Shown: piece by piece, positions 9,286 to 18,918 of the stretch
Layout of the letters: each line of letters starts with the position of its first letter
How positions within the stretch are numbered: position 1 is the stretch's first letter
NCBI RefSeq assembly: GCF_014196255.1
Contig: NZ_JACIDH010000006.1
Coordinates: 1-64,000 of the forward strand
DNA length: 64,000 nucleotides
Source: Sphingomonas pseudosanguinis
Lineage (GTDB): Bacteria > Pseudomonadota > Alphaproteobacteria > Sphingomonadales > Sphingomonadaceae
Direction of reading: 5' to 3'
Notes under the pieces: model-generated
What the model was told of the DNA's origin: nothing
What the model saw: only the letters and a program-made list of their open reading frames with translations
The model's database searches: none
Made by a program: the position numbers and the translations under genes

Positions 9286-11214
9286 ATGATCCGCCTGCCT
9301 TATCGTCCCCTGCTCGTCGCGTCGCTGCTCGCCACCACCGCTTCCGCCGCCATGGCCCAGGTTCCGGCCGGCAACTCCGCCCCCGTGGCGCAGGCCCCCT
9401 TCGTCAACACCATCCCCGACGCGGTCGACACCCCCTATCCGGGCACGATCAAGCTGATGGTCGATGCCACCGACACCGATCGTGGCATCTTCCGCGTCAA
9501 GGAGACGATCCCCGTCGCCAAGGCGGGGCCGATGGCGCTGCTGTTCCCCAAATGGCTGCCCGGCGCGCATAATCCGCGCGGCGAGATCGAGAAGCTGGCC
9601 GGCCTGGTCATCCGCGCCAATGGCCAGATCCTGCCCTGGACGCGCGATCCCGAAGACGTCTTCGCCTTCCATATCGATGTGCCGGCGGGCGCGCAGGCGC
9701 TGGACGTCGAGTTCCAGTTCCTGTCGGCGACCAAGCCCGATCAGGGCCGCATCGCCGTCACCCCGACGATGATCTCGCTGCAGCCCAATTCGGTCAGCCT
9801 GTATCCGGCGGGCTATTATACCCGTCAGATTCCGATCCAGATGACCGCGACCTTCCCCGCCGGCTGGACCGCGGCGGGCGCGGTGCCGGCGCAGGCCTCG
9901 GGGGCGACCTACACCTATCACACGACCAATTACGAGATCCTGGTCGACTCGCCGATCCTGGCGGGCAAGTACGGCAAGGTCTTCCCGCTGACCCCGCAGG
10001 TGAAGCTGAACGTCTTCGCCGACAACGCCGCCGAATTGAACGCCAAGCCCGAACAGATTGCGGCGCATACCCGACTGGTCGAACAGGCGGTCAAGACCTT
10101 CGGCGCGCAGCATTACGATCATTACGAGTTCCTGCTGTCGATCAGCGACCAGCTGGGCGGCATCGGCCTGGAGCATCACCGCTCGTCCGAAAACGGCGTG
10201 ACGCCGGGCTATTTCACCGAATGGGATGCCGGCCCGGGCCGTCGCAACCTGTTGCCGCACGAATTCACCCATAGCTGGGACGGCAAGTTCCGGCGCGGCG
10301 CGGACCTGTGGACCCCCGATTTCCGCACGCCGATGCGCAACTCGCTGCTGTGGGTCTATGAGGGCCAGACCCAGTTCTGGGGTTATGTCCTCCAGGCGCG
10401 GTCGGGCATGGTGTCGAAGCAGGACACGCTGGACCAGTACGCCTCGATCCTGGCGATCTACGACACCGCGCCCGCGCGCCAGTGGCGCAACCTGGTCGAC
10501 ACCACCAACGATCCCATCATCTCGTCGCGCAAGCCCAAGGGCTGGACGAGCTGGCAGCGGTCGGAGGATTATTACAACGAAGGCCTGATGGTCTGGATGG
10601 AGGTCGATGCGATGCTCCGCCAGAAGTCGAACGGCACCAAGTCGATCGACGATTTCGCCAAGGCCTTTTTCGGCATCCGCAACGGCGACTGGGGCGAGGT
10701 GACCTATACGTTCGACGACGTCGCCGCGACGCTGAATAGAATCGTCCCCTATGACTGGGCGACGTTCCTGAACCGCCGCATCACCGAGACCGGCCAGCCC
10801 GCCCCGATCCAGGGCTTCGCGATGAACGGCTACAAGCTGGTCTATACCGACCAGCCGACCCCGACCTTCAAGCAGGGCGAGAAGAACAGCACCAATGTCA
10901 GCTATTCGCTGGGCATGATCGTGTCGAACAGCGGCGAGGTGACCAGCTCGATTTGGGACAGTCCGGCGTTCAAGGCCGGCATCGATGTTGGCACCCAGAT
11001 TCAGGCGGTCAATGGCGAGGCCTATTCGGGCGACCGGCTGAAGGCGGCGATCGTCGCGGCCAAGGATTCGGCGCACCCGGTCAAGTTGGTGATAAAGAAC
11101 CAGGATCGCTTCCGCGACGTGACGCTGAGCTATACCGGCGGCCCGCGCTATCCGCGCCTGGAAAAGGTCGGCACCGGCGAGACCGGGCTGGATCGTCTGC
11201 TGAAGGCGCGCTGA
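9286..11214 (+). CDS. M61-family metallopeptidase with PDZ domain, exported
   Basis: A 642-residue zinc peptidase of the glycyl-aminopeptidase (M61) family. A signal peptide (about residues 1-24, cleaved after AMA) sends it to the periplasm. The zinc site is HEFTH at 325-329, with Glu359 in VYEGQTQFW as a candidate third ligand. A C-terminal PDZ domain lies near 550-610 (SPAFKAGIDVGTQIQAVNG). The gene seems monocistronic. M61 enzymes act on short peptides with N-terminal glycine or alanine; the physiological substrate is unknown. Confidence 0.92.
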   Translation: MIRLPYRPLLVASLLATTASAAMAQVPAGNSAPVAQAPFVNTIPDAVDTPYPGTIKLMVDATDTDRGIFRVKETIPVAKAGPMALLFPKWLPGAHNPRGEIEKLAGLVIRANGQILPWTRDPEDVFAFHIDVPAGAQALDVEFQFLSATKPDQGRIAVTPTMISLQPNSVSLYPAGYYTRQIPIQMTATFPAGWTAAGAVPAQASGATYTYHTTNYEILVDSPILAGKYGKVFPLTPQVKLNVFADNAAELNAKPEQIAAHTRLVEQAVKTFGAQHYDHYEFLLSISDQLGGIGLEHHRSSENGVTPGYFTEWDAGPGRRNLLPHEFTHSWDGKFRRGADLWTPDFRTPMRNSLLWVYEGQTQFWGYVLQARSGMVSKQDTLDQYASILAIYDTAPARQWRNLVDTTNDPIISSRKPKGWTSWQRSEDYYNEGLMVWMEVDAMLRQKSNGTKSIDDFAKAFFGIRNGDWGEVTYTFDDVAATLNRIVPYDWATFLNRRITETGQPAPIQGFAMNGYKLVYTDQPTPTFKQGEKNSTNVSYSLGMIVSNSGEVTSSIWDSPAFKAGIDVGTQIQAVNGEAYSGDRLKAAIVAAKDSAHPVKLVIKNQDRFRDVTLSYTGGPRYPRLEKVGTGETGLDRLLKAR

Positions 11215-11326
11215 GCGCGGACTGACCGACATCTATCGACAGGCCATGGCGGGTTGCGCTATCGCGCCCGCCATTGTTTTTCCACCGGAAGATGTTTTCC
11301 GGTCATTGGCAAAGAAAGACTGACCG

Positions 11327-11905
11327 ATGCGTATCGATCTCATTCCCGTCGGCAAGAGCCCGCCCGACGACATCAACGTCGTGATCGAGGTGCCGACCGG
11401 TGGCGAGCCGGTGAAGTATGAGTTCGACAAGGCGAGCGGCGCCCTGTTCGTCGACCGCATCTTGCACACGCCGATGCGCTATCCGGCGAATTACGGTTTC
11501 GTGCCGCACACGCTGTCGCCCGATGGCGACCCCCTCGACGCGCTGGTCGTGTCGCGCACGCCGTTCATCCCGGGCTGCGTCGTCCGCGCGCGTCCGATCG
11601 CCGTGCTGAACCTGGAAGACGAAGCCGGCGGCGACGAGAAGCTGGTCTGCGTGCCGGTCGACTCGACCTTCCCATACTATTCGAATGTCGGTGGTCGCGA
11701 CGACCTGCCCGAGATCGTGTTCCAGCAGATCGAGCACTTCTTCACCCACTATAAGGACCTGGAGAAGAAGAAGTGGGTGCGCATCGGCACCTGGGGCGAC
11801 CGTGACGAAGCCCGCCGCATCGTCGTCGAGGCGATCGAGCGCTATGACGACGCCAAGGCCAAGGGCGAAGAGCCGCACGACCACGACGTGCCCGGCCGCG
11901 AATAA
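11327..11905 (+). CDS. ppa: inorganic pyrophosphatase
   Basis: A 192-residue soluble family I pyrophosphatase that hydrolyses pyrophosphate to phosphate and so pulls biosynthetic reactions forward. The hallmark stretches are seen: YEFDKASGALFVDRIL, YPANYGFVPHT and the metal-binding DGDPLDALV (about residues 65-73). Length is normal. It is followed directly by a strong terminator, so it is the last gene of its transcript and probably has its own. Confidence 0.97.
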   Translation: MRIDLIPVGKSPPDDINVVIEVPTGGEPVKYEFDKASGALFVDRILHTPMRYPANYGFVPHTLSPDGDPLDALVVSRTPFIPGCVVRARPIAVLNLEDEAGGDEKLVCVPVDSTFPYYSNVGGRDDLPEIVFQQIEHFFTHYKDLEKKKWVRIGTWGDRDEARRIVVEAIERYDDAKAKGEEPHDHDVPGRE

Positions 11906-11931
11906 ACGTCCCGGTTTCGGTTTGAGAATGA

Positions 11932-11964
11932 CGCCCCGGCGCACCGCGCGCCGGGGCGTTTTTT
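11932..11964 (+). terminator. rho-independent terminator of ppa
   Basis: A perfect 10-base GC stem (CGCCCCGGCG with CGCCGGGGCG) with a 7-base loop is followed by six T residues. It begins 26 bases after the ppa stop. Confidence 0.9.
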
Positions 11965-11998
11965 CTGCGTGGCGTACGCGACCGCCGCTCTTCTTACT

Positions 11999-12169
11999 CC
12001 CCTCCCGCAGGCGGGAGGGGTTGGGGGAGGGCAATCCCAGAGCTTGAGGAGCGGTTCATCCCGTGGCCTTCGACTGCGCTCAGGCTGAACGGAGCGAAGG
12101 GATGCCAGGCGGCGCGAGGGGAAGAACGAGGCAAGCCTCAAGTCCCGACACCTCCGCGTCTCCGCGCGA
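11999..12169. repeat. cluster of three dispersed intergenic repeats
   Basis: Between ppa and the acetyltransferase gene lie three different repeat types. One is a CCCTCCCGC palindrome followed by a GGGGGAGGG tail (11999-12032; similar copies near 48861, 48933 and 60677). The second is a CTTCGACTGCGCTCAGGCTG element (about 12067-12095). The third is a CTCCGCG arm (about 12151-12169) matching the inverted repeat at 5236-5365. No coding frame is supported. Confidence 0.7.
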
Positions 12170-12175
12170 ACCGAG

Positions 12176-12655
12176 TTACCGCCCCGCCAGCTTCTCCAAC
12201 GCCTCACCCGACACCCGCTGCACGGTCCATTCCTCCATTCCCCGCGCCCCCATCGCGCGGTAGAATTCGACCGCGGGCGTGTTCCAGTCGAGCACCGACC
12301 ATTCGAACCGCGCCCAGCCCCGGTCGCGCGCGATGCCGGCCAGATGGATCAGCAACGCCTTGCCCACCCCGCCCCCTCGCGCGGGCGGCGTGACGTAGAG
12401 GTCCTCGAGATACAGCCCCGGCCGCCCGGTCCAGGTCGAGAAGTTGCGGAAGAACAGCGCGAAGCCGACCGGAACACCGCTCCGCTCGGCGATCACCGCC
12501 TCGGCCGCCGGATCGGCTCCGAACAAAGCCTCGGCCAGCATCGGCTCGGTCGCCGCGACAGCGTCCGGCTCGCGCTCGAACGCGGCCAGTTCGCGCACGA
12601 AATTCAGGATCGTCGCGACATCGTCGGGCGTAGCGGGGCGAATATCGATCGTCAT
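12176..12655 (-). CDS. GNAT-family N-acetyltransferase
   Basis: A 159-residue acetyl-CoA-dependent acetyltransferase. The GNAT fold is recognised from the N-terminal IRPATPDDV, the central LEDLYVTPPARGGGVGKAL (acetyl-CoA pyrophosphate-binding motif A, about residues 85-103) and FEWSVLDWNTPAVEFY (motif B). It resembles the diamine/thialysine acetyltransferase-like branch, but the acceptor is not certain. The start is fixed by a four-base overlap (ATGA) with the stop of the upstream exporter gene. Confidence 0.88.
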   Translation of the reverse strand: MTIDIRPATPDDVATILNFVRELAAFEREPDAVAATEPMLAEALFGADPAAEAVIAERSGVPVGFALFFRNFSTWTGRPGLYLEDLYVTPPARGGGVGKALLIHLAGIARDRGWARFEWSVLDWNTPAVEFYRAMGARGMEEWTVQRVSGEALEKLAGR

Positions 12656-13545
12656 AACCCTGCCTCGCTCTGGGGCCCCGGTCCCGGTCGCCGCACCGCG
12701 ACGACGCAGCCCGCAATGATCAGCGCGGCCCCGACCAGGGTGAACAGCGAGACATGCTCGCCGAACACCGCATAGCCCAGACAGGCCGCCCACACGAAGG
12801 CGGTATATTCGACCGGCGCGAGTACCTGCGCCTCCGCCCGCGCATAGGCCCAGGCGAGCAACAGGGCCGAGATGCTGCCCAGCGCCGCCGCGATCGCGAT
12901 GGCCGGCCATTGCGCCATGGCGGGCCAGGTCGCGACGAAGGGCGCGGCGGGCGTCATCACCACCGCGATGACCAGCATGGTGAACAGCGCGACCTCGACC
13001 GGCCCCGCCGCCTGCGCCTGTCGCCGCAACAGGACGAGGCTGACCGCATAGAGGATAGAGGCCAGGATGATCGCCAGCGACCCCAGCACGACCTGGGTCG
13101 AGGCCTGGGCCTGCACCTCGCCGGCCGCGATCACCAGCACACCGCCGCCGGCGATCAGCGAGCCGAGGATCGCCGCGCGCCGGATGCGTTCGCCCAGCGT
13201 CAGCGCGGCGAGGAACAGCGCCATCAGCGGCGACAGGAAGGTCAGCGCCACGCTCTGCGCCATCGGCACCCGCGCCAGCCCCCAGAAGAACAGCACGACC
13301 GAGATCCCGCCCGTCGCCCCGCGCGCGATGTGCAGCGTCAGCGCATGCCGCCCCGGCCAGCGCCCCCGCCTGGCCAGGAAAATCAGCGTCATGATCGCGA
13401 CGCCGACCCAGGATCGCCACAGCACCGCGCTATAGGCCCCGCTGTCGATGGAGAGCTGTTTCATCAGCGTATCCATCACCGAGTAGATAGCGATCCCCGC
13501 CGCCGCGACGGCAAAGGCGATGACGGGAGAGGTGCGCGCACTCAT
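12652..13545 (-). CDS. EamA/DMT-family transporter
   Basis: A 297-residue inner-membrane protein with about ten hydrophobic segments arranged as two EamA repeats, as in the drug/metabolite transporter superfamily. The ATG at 13545 (MSARTSPV) is preferred over upstream in-frame codons because the first span follows at once. It is translationally coupled to the acetyltransferase gene, suggesting a modify-and-export pair for one metabolite, perhaps an amine or amino acid (inference). Confidence 0.87.
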   Translation of the reverse strand: MSARTSPVIAFAVAAAGIAIYSVMDTLMKQLSIDSGAYSAVLWRSWVGVAIMTLIFLARRGRWPGRHALTLHIARGATGGISVVLFFWGLARVPMAQSVALTFLSPLMALFLAALTLGERIRRAAILGSLIAGGGVLVIAAGEVQAQASTQVVLGSLAIILASILYAVSLVLLRRQAQAAGPVEVALFTMLVIAVVMTPAAPFVATWPAMAQWPAIAIAAALGSISALLLAWAYARAEAQVLAPVEYTAFVWAACLGYAVFGEHVSLFTLVGAALIIAGCVVAVRRPGPGPQSEAGL

Positions 13546-13672
13546 GCCCGCCGCGTTACCGGCGCGACGCGGCAAAGGCGAGAGGGGGATGCTCCGCTTG
13601 TCGACGACAGGCCGGGATGAAAGCCAAGATGGCATCCGTTCTCCTGAAAAATGCCATTGGGAAACACACGAT

Positions 13673-14449
13673 ATGAAGACGATCATGCTGACGACCGGGC
13701 TGGCCATGATGGCGCTGGCGGTGCAGCCGGCGCGGGCGCAGGTCACCGCCTCGGTCGGCGCGGACTATGCCAGCGGGCGCTATGGCACGACGCAGCGGAT
13801 CAGCACCGCCAGCACGACCGCTTCGCTGCGCGCGAAGCGCAAGCGGGTGACCGTCTTCGCCGCGCTGCCGGTGGTGCAGGTCGACGCGCCGGGCAATGTC
13901 GTGGCACCTGGCGGCCCACTGGGCCTGCCGATCTTCACCGACCCCACCCGCCCCGCGACGCGCGAGCGGCGCTCCGGGCTGGGCGATGCGGTCGTCGGTG
14001 CCTCGGTACAGCTCCTGCCCCCGCGCGCCCATCATCCGTCGCTGGCGCTGACCGGCAGCGCCAAGCTGCCCACCGCCTCGGCGGCGCGCGGGGTGGGCAC
14101 CGGCAAGGCGGATTACACGATCCAGGGCGAGGCGGCGGTGCCCGGCAAGGTGACGCCCTTCGCCGCGATTGGCCACAGCTTCATCGGACAGCCCGACACC
14201 TATCGCCTGTGCGACGTCACCAGCGCGCGCGGCGGCGTGGGGTTGCGTATCGGCCAGGCGAGCGAAGTCAGCGTCGCCTATAGCTATGCCTCGCGCGCCA
14301 GCGACCAGGCCGCCGACCGGCAGGAGATCGGCGCAGGGCTCGACACCGCGCTGTCGCAGCGGCTGTCACTGGGCGTGCAGGGCAGCGCCGGCCTCAGCCG
14401 GGGCGCGTCCGATGCGGGCGGCGGCATCCGGCTGGGACTGCGGCTGTGA
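13673..14449 (+). CDS. exported outer-membrane beta-barrel-like protein
   Basis: A 258-residue protein with a clear signal peptide (about residues 1-23, ending QPARAQ). The mature part has alternating short hydrophobic strands separated by glycine- and serine-rich turns, ending in a strand-like GGGIRLGLRL, consistent with a small outer-membrane beta barrel. No specific family is recognised. The ATG at 13673 gives the signal peptide; the frame upstream to 13520 would bury it. The gene is divergent from the transporter and abuts the next gene tail to tail. Confidence 0.72.
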   Translation: MKTIMLTTGLAMMALAVQPARAQVTASVGADYASGRYGTTQRISTASTTASLRAKRKRVTVFAALPVVQVDAPGNVVAPGGPLGLPIFTDPTRPATRERRSGLGDAVVGASVQLLPPRAHHPSLALTGSAKLPTASAARGVGTGKADYTIQGEAAVPGKVTPFAAIGHSFIGQPDTYRLCDVTSARGGVGLRIGQASEVSVAYSYASRASDQAADRQEIGAGLDTALSQRLSLGVQGSAGLSRGASDAGGGIRLGLRL

Positions 14450-14755
14450 TCAGGCGTCGGGTTTGGGTGGATCGGCGTCGGGTCCGTAATATTCGTAGCG
14501 ATAGGGTTTGAGCCTGGCGCCGACGCATTCCACGCTGGGGGCGGCATGTGTCTCGCTCTCCTGCGCCGCGTCCCGGTAGCGGAAACGGACATAGGGCAAG
14601 CCGCTGCGCGCCATCTTGAACTCGGTTGGCGTGACACCGCAGGTCCGCGCGATCCGGTGGAAGGCGCGCTTGGTCAGCACGGGCTCGCCGGTCGACGGCG
14701 TCACGCAGCCGGAGAGCAAGAGCGCGGCCGTCACGATCCAGCCAGTGTGTTTCAT
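14450..14755 (-). CDS. small lipoprotein, unknown function
   Basis: A 101-residue predicted lipoprotein. The N-terminus MKHTGWIVTAALLLSGC has a lipobox (LSGC) with the acylated Cys at residue 17. The mature part is about 85 residues with two further cysteines and no domain I recognise. The ATG at 14755 is chosen because it places a normal signal directly at the N-terminus. It ends exactly at the base after the convergent barrel gene's stop. Confidence 0.7.
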   Translation of the reverse strand: MKHTGWIVTAALLLSGCVTPSTGEPVLTKRAFHRIARTCGVTPTEFKMARSGLPYVRFRYRDAAQESETHAAPSVECVGARLKPYRYEYYGPDADPPKPDA

Positions 14756-15173
14756 GCCGCCCCCCTCACCCGTTTCGTACGCCATCATGACCGTGTCGAG
14801 CGCGGGGTCAACGCAATGGCGGCACCTTCCTCCCCTGTAAGGAGTGTCAGGTGGATTGCCTTCCAGGCCGGATCGACATTCGAATAGGCCCTTTTTGTCC
14901 CTCGCCCCTCATAGAGGGGAGAGGGTTGCGCAGACTTGGTCTTTGCCAGAGCAAAGGCTTAGTCGGAGCTGGGTGAGGGGTGCTGCGCTCGCCCTGCGAG
15001 CGCACGAGCCGTTAGGCTCGCTCAACCCCTCCGTGGTGAAGAAGGTCCTGCCCCTCAAGCGGGGACACCCCTCCGTCAGGCCTTCGGCCTGCCACCTCCC
15101 CTGCAAGGGGAGGAATTGGGGTGTCCCTCCACCACCTCTTCGCGGCGGTTCCCCTCCCCGTGCCGGGGAGGAT
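14756..15173. repeat. 418-base gene-free stretch with nested GC-rich palindromes
   Basis: No supported gene. From about 14900 the sequence is a series of hairpin-forming blocks: CCCTCATAGAGGGGAGAGGG, GCTGCGCTCGCCCTGCGAGCG, and from about 15050 to 15173 the CCCCTCC-rich element seen at several other intergenic sites in this window. An in-frame reading of 142 codons across it is low-complexity and judged non-coding. Confidence 0.65.
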
Positions 15174-15587
15174 TCAGGCCTGGGTGAGTGCCTCGCGATA
15201 CCAGGGCAGGATATGGTCGCGGGTCAGAGGGGCGAGCGGCAGGGCGTCGGCCTCTTGCCGACTCACCCATAGCGCTTCCGCGATCTCCGCCGCCGGGACC
15301 GGTTGGTGATCGGTGCGCAAGCGAAAGACATGCGCGTCGACGCGGGTGCCCGCTTCATTCGCCGCGTCGGCGGAAAAGCGACCGATGGGCTGCAAATCGG
15401 CCGGCGCGACGATCAGGCCGATTTCCTCGTGAAGCTCGCGGGCGAGCGCGGCGGCCGGCACCTCGCCCGGTTCGATCTTGCCGCCGGCCTGCATGAAGAA
15501 GCGACTGCCCGCCTTGCGGACCAGCAGCACCCGCCCCGCCCCGTCCTCGATCAGGGCGGCGGCGATGCGGATGACGGGCGCCGTCAC
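15174..15587 (-). CDS. NUDIX hydrolase
   Basis: A 137-residue NUDIX-fold pyrophosphohydrolase. The NUDIX box begins [20 protein letters not shown] and continues EIGL (about residues 36-58), matching GX5EX7REUXEEXGU with His in place of one Glu (RELHEEIGL). Such enzymes clean up or modify nucleoside diphosphate derivatives; the substrate is unknown. The start is a GTG at 15587 overlapping the ispG stop (GTGA), so it is probably translated from the ispG transcript. Confidence 0.87.
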   Translation of the reverse strand: MTAPVIRIAAALIEDGAGRVLLVRKAGSRFFMQAGGKIEPGEVPAAALARELHEEIGLIVAPADLQPIGRFSADAANEAGTRVDAHVFRLRTDHQPVPAAEIAEALWVSRQEADALPLAPLTRDHILPWYREALTQA

Positions 15588-16711
15588 TCCGCCGCGATCG
15601 CCGCCTTGGCGGCCTCGGCCGCGTCCAGTTCGGCGGCCTTGGCCTCGACCAGCTTGACGATGTGATCGACCATGTCGGCATCCTCGACCGTGTGGTCGGT
15701 CAGGCCCGACAGATAGACCATGTGCTTGCCATTGCCGCCGCCGGTCACGCCGATATCGGTCTCGCGCGCTTCGCCCGGACCGTTGACGACGCAGCCCAAC
15801 ACCGACAGCGACATCGGCGTGCGGATATGCTGGAGCCGTTCCTCCAGCACCTGCACGGTGCGGATCACGTCGAAACCCTGTCGCGCGCAGGACGGGCAGG
15901 ACACGACTCGCACGCCGCGATTGCGGATGCCCAGCGCCTTCAGGATCTCGAAGCCGACGCGCACCTCTTCCTCGGGCTCGGCCGAGAGCGAGACGCGGAT
16001 CGTGTCGCCGATGCCGAACCACAGGAGCGAGCCGATGCCGATCGAGGACTTGACCGTGCCCCCGATCAGACCGCCCGCCTCGGTGATGCCCAGATGCAGC
16101 GGGCAATCGGTCGCCTCGGCCAGCCCCTGATAGGCCGCGACCGCCAGGAAGACGTCGGACGCCTTCACCGCGACCTTATATTCGTGGAAGTCATGGTCCT
16201 GGAGTAGCTTGATATGGTCGAGCGCCGATTCGACCAGCGCCTCGGGGCACGGCTCGCCATATTTTTCGAGCAGGTCCTTTTCGAGGCTCCCGGCATTCAC
16301 GCCGATGCGGATGGCACAGCCATTGGCCTTGGCGGCGCGGACGACCTCGGCGACGCGCTCGGACGAACCGATATTGCCCGGATTGATGCGCAGGCACGCG
16401 GCGCCCGCGTCGGCGGCTTCCAGCGCGCGCTTGTAATGGAAATGGATGTCCGCGACGATCGGCACGCGCGCCGCCTTGGTGATCTTGGCCAGCGCGGCGG
16501 TCGAATCGGTGTCGGGGCAGGACACGCGGATGATGTCCGCCCCCGCCTCTTCGCAGCGCCGGATCTGGTTGATCGTGGCGACCGGATCGCTGGTCGGCGT
16601 GTTGGTCATGGTCTGCACGGTGACGGGCGCGTCGCCGCCCACGGGCACATTGCCCACCATGATCTGACGGCTTTGGCGACGGGCGATATCACGCCAGGGA
16701 CGAATGGACAT
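15584..16711 (-). CDS. ispG: 4-hydroxy-3-methylbut-2-enyl diphosphate synthase
   Basis: A 375-residue iron-sulfur enzyme of the non-mevalonate (MEP) isoprenoid pathway, converting the cyclic diphosphate MEcPP to HMBPP. The N-terminal TIM-barrel domain shows [11 protein letters not shown] and DIIRVSCPD. The C-terminal cluster-binding cysteines are in [11 protein letters not shown] and CVVNGPGEA. The frame is open far upstream, but the ATG at 16711 ([17 protein letters not shown]) gives the usual length and start. Confidence 0.95.
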   Translation of the reverse strand: MSIRPWRDIARRQSRQIMVGNVPVGGDAPVTVQTMTNTPTSDPVATINQIRRCEEAGADIIRVSCPDTDSTAALAKITKAARVPIVADIHFHYKRALEAADAGAACLRINPGNIGSSERVAEVVRAAKANGCAIRIGVNAGSLEKDLLEKYGEPCPEALVESALDHIKLLQDHDFHEYKVAVKASDVFLAVAAYQGLAEATDCPLHLGITEAGGLIGGTVKSSIGIGSLLWFGIGDTIRVSLSAEPEEEVRVGFEILKALGIRNRGVRVVSCPSCARQGFDVIRTVQVLEERLQHIRTPMSLSVLGCVVNGPGEARETDIGVTGGGNGKHMVYLSGLTDHTVEDADMVDHIVKLVEAKAAELDAAEAAKAAIAAE

Positions 16712-16771
16712 GGGCCCTATATACGCGCAAGCGCGTTGCGGTTCAAAGTCAGTGCTGTACCAGACCCGCAA

Positions 16772-17938
16772 ATGACCGCCGCCGCCCCCATCCCCCGCCA
16801 TTACGGCCTCGACTGGCTGCGCATCGGTGCCTTCGCCATCCTGATCCTGTACCACATCGGCATGGTCTTCGTGCCCTGGGGCTTCCACGTCCAGCTGGCG
16901 CGGCTGCCCTGGGTCGCGATCCCGATGCTGGCAAGCAATCCCTGGCGGCTGATGCTGCTGTTCGTCGTGTCGGGCTATGCCACGCGCGCGCTGGCGGTGC
17001 GGCATCCGACCATTTTCAGCTTCGCACGCGGGCGCAGCATCCGGTTGCTGGTGCCGCTGGCCTTTGGCGTCGTGGTGCTGGTGCCGCCGCAGATCTGGGC
17101 CGAGCTGGTCAGCAAATATGGCTATCCGGGCAGCTATGGGACCTTCTGGGTGCATGACTGGCTGCGCTTCGGGCGGATCGGCGGGGTCGTGCCGTCGCCC
17201 GCCTGGAACCATCTGTGGTTCGTCGGCTATCTCTGGGCCTATACCATGGCGATCGCGCTGATGCTGGCAGTCGCCGGCCGTTGGGGCCGCGCAGGGCAGC
17301 GTCTGTTCGACCGGGTGTTCGGCGGCTGGGGCGGCGTGATCCTGCCCGTCGCCTGGCTGCTGCTGGTCGACATCCACTGGTTTCCCGGCGAGAGCGAAAC
17401 CCATGGCCTGTTCGACGACGGGCTGGCGCATATCCTCTATTTCCCCGCTTTGCTGTTCGGGTTCGGCATGGCCGGGTCGGAGCGGGTGCTGGACAGTTTT
17501 CGCCGGGGATGGATCGTCGCCGGCGTCATCGCGCTGATCAGCTATGGCGTCGCGGCGGGGCTGGAGCTGCGCTGGCCGGGCATGGCGGGGGCGCCTGCCG
17601 GGGTGGGCAATATCTTCGCTGGCGCGCGCGCGGTGCAGGGATGGATGGCGGTCGTCGCGCTGATCGGCATCGCCGAGCGCTTCTGGAACCGCGATCACCC
17701 CTGGCGCCGGACGCTGACCGAGGCGGTGTTCCCCTTCTATCTGATCCATCAGACGATCATCATCCTGGTCGCACTGGCCTTGCGCAACGCGGGCCTGCCG
17801 CTGGCGCTCGACGCACTGGTCCTGATGATGGCCACGGTGGCGGGCTGCTGGCTCTTCTATCTGATCGGGCGGCGGGTGCGGTGGCTGCGTCCGCTGATCG
17901 GGCTACGGCCGGGGGATGGCAGCCGCCAAGCGATCTGA
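16772..17938 (+). CDS. acyltransferase family membrane protein
   Basis: A 388-residue integral membrane protein of the acyltransferase 3 type (OpgC/OafA-like). It begins [19 protein letters not shown], the conserved first span with its Arg and His, and has about ten hydrophobic segments. Relatives O-acylate or succinylate exported glycans. The start at 16772 lies 60 bases from the divergent ispG start. The acceptor glycan cannot be inferred, and no glycan gene is adjacent. Confidence 0.85.
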   Translation: MTAAAPIPRHYGLDWLRIGAFAILILYHIGMVFVPWGFHVQLARLPWVAIPMLASNPWRLMLLFVVSGYATRALAVRHPTIFSFARGRSIRLLVPLAFGVVVLVPPQIWAELVSKYGYPGSYGTFWVHDWLRFGRIGGVVPSPAWNHLWFVGYLWAYTMAIALMLAVAGRWGRAGQRLFDRVFGGWGGVILPVAWLLLVDIHWFPGESETHGLFDDGLAHILYFPALLFGFGMAGSERVLDSFRRGWIVAGVIALISYGVAAGLELRWPGMAGAPAGVGNIFAGARAVQGWMAVVALIGIAERFWNRDHPWRRTLTEAVFPFYLIHQTIIILVALALRNAGLPLALDALVLMMATVAGCWLFYLIGRRVRWLRPLIGLRPGDGSRQAI

Positions 17939-17980
17939 TAGGGGGCGCGGGACTTTCCCCGTCTTTTCTGGAGTATCCCC

Positions 17981-18907
17981 ATGTCCGCATCCTGGTCGCT
18001 GGTCATCCATGGCGGCGCGGGCCGGATCACCCGTGACGTCCTGACGCCGGAGCAGGATGCGGGCGCGCGCGCCGGTCTCGACGCCGCGCTGAAGGCCGGG
18101 TCGGCGGTGCTGGCGGCCGGCGGCGAGGCGCTCGACGCGGTCGAGGCGGCGGTGCGAGTACTGGAGGATGATCCCCATTTCAACGCCGGGCGCGGCGCCT
18201 GCTTCACGCAGCATGGCACCAACGAGCTGGATGCGGCGATCATGGACGGGCGCGACCGCCGTGCCGGATCGGTCGCGGGCGTGACCCGCACCCGCAACCC
18301 GGTGTCGCTGGCGCGCACGGTGATGACCGCCAGCCCGCATGTCCTGCTGGCGGGGGCGGGCGCGGATCGATTCGCGCTGGAACAGGGGCTGGAGCAGGTC
18401 GACCCCGCCTGGTTCCATACCGACGAGCGCCGCCGCCAGCTCGACGAGCTGCTGTCGCGCGGGGCCGATGCATTCGACAGCGACATGAAGTACGGCACGG
18501 TCGGCGCGGTCGCCTGCGACGCGCAGGGCCATGTCGCCGCCGCCACCTCGACCGGGGGCGTGACGGGCAAGCGCTGGGGCCGGATCGGCGATTCGCCGCT
18601 GATCGGCGCTGGCACCTATGCCGACGACCGCGCCTGTGCGGTGTCCTGCACCGGTTCAGGCGAGGTCTTCATCCGCGTCGGCGTCGGGCATGAGATCGCC
18701 GCGCGCCGCCGCTTCACCGGCGAGGGTGTCCAGCAGGCCGCCGACACGGTGCTGGCCGAGGTGCGCGATCTGGGCGGGACCGGCGGCACCATCGTCGCCG
18801 CGCCCGACGGCACGATCGCCTGGAGCATGACCACGGCGGGCATGTATCGCGGCCGTGCGACGAGTGGAGGCGAACACAGGGTGGCGATCTACGCCGACGA
18901 GGGATAA
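17981..18907 (+). CDS. iaaA: isoaspartyl peptidase/L-asparaginase (plant type)
   Basis: A 308-residue N-terminal nucleophile hydrolase. The precursor self-cleaves before Thr173 (KYGTVGAVACD), exposing the catalytic threonine; the substrate-binding stretch GGVTGKRWGRIGDSPLIG follows. The enzyme removes isoaspartyl residues from peptides and hydrolyses asparagine. Length fits the family. The S1/P1 nuclease gene starts 11 bases downstream and may be co-transcribed. Confidence 0.92.
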   Translation: MSASWSLVIHGGAGRITRDVLTPEQDAGARAGLDAALKAGSAVLAAGGEALDAVEAAVRVLEDDPHFNAGRGACFTQHGTNELDAAIMDGRDRRAGSVAGVTRTRNPVSLARTVMTASPHVLLAGAGADRFALEQGLEQVDPAWFHTDERRRQLDELLSRGADAFDSDMKYGTVGAVACDAQGHVAAATSTGGVTGKRWGRIGDSPLIGAGTYADDRACAVSCTGSGEVFIRVGVGHEIAARRRFTGEGVQQAADTVLAEVRDLGGTGGTIVAAPDGTIAWSMTTAGMYRGRATSGGEHRVAIYADEG

Positions 18908-18918
18908 AGCCCCACGAC

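Noticed and set aside
9235..11232. 665-codon open frame antisense to the M61 peptidase gene
   Set aside because: Long antisense frames are expected opposite GC-rich genes. The translation is Arg/Asp/Gly/His-rich with no domain, while the plus strand has a signal peptide, HEXXH and a PDZ domain.
14844..15272. 142-codon frame between the lipoprotein and NUDIX genes
   Set aside because: It reads through hairpin repeats, giving repetitive low-complexity protein, and overlaps the NUDIX gene on the other strand.
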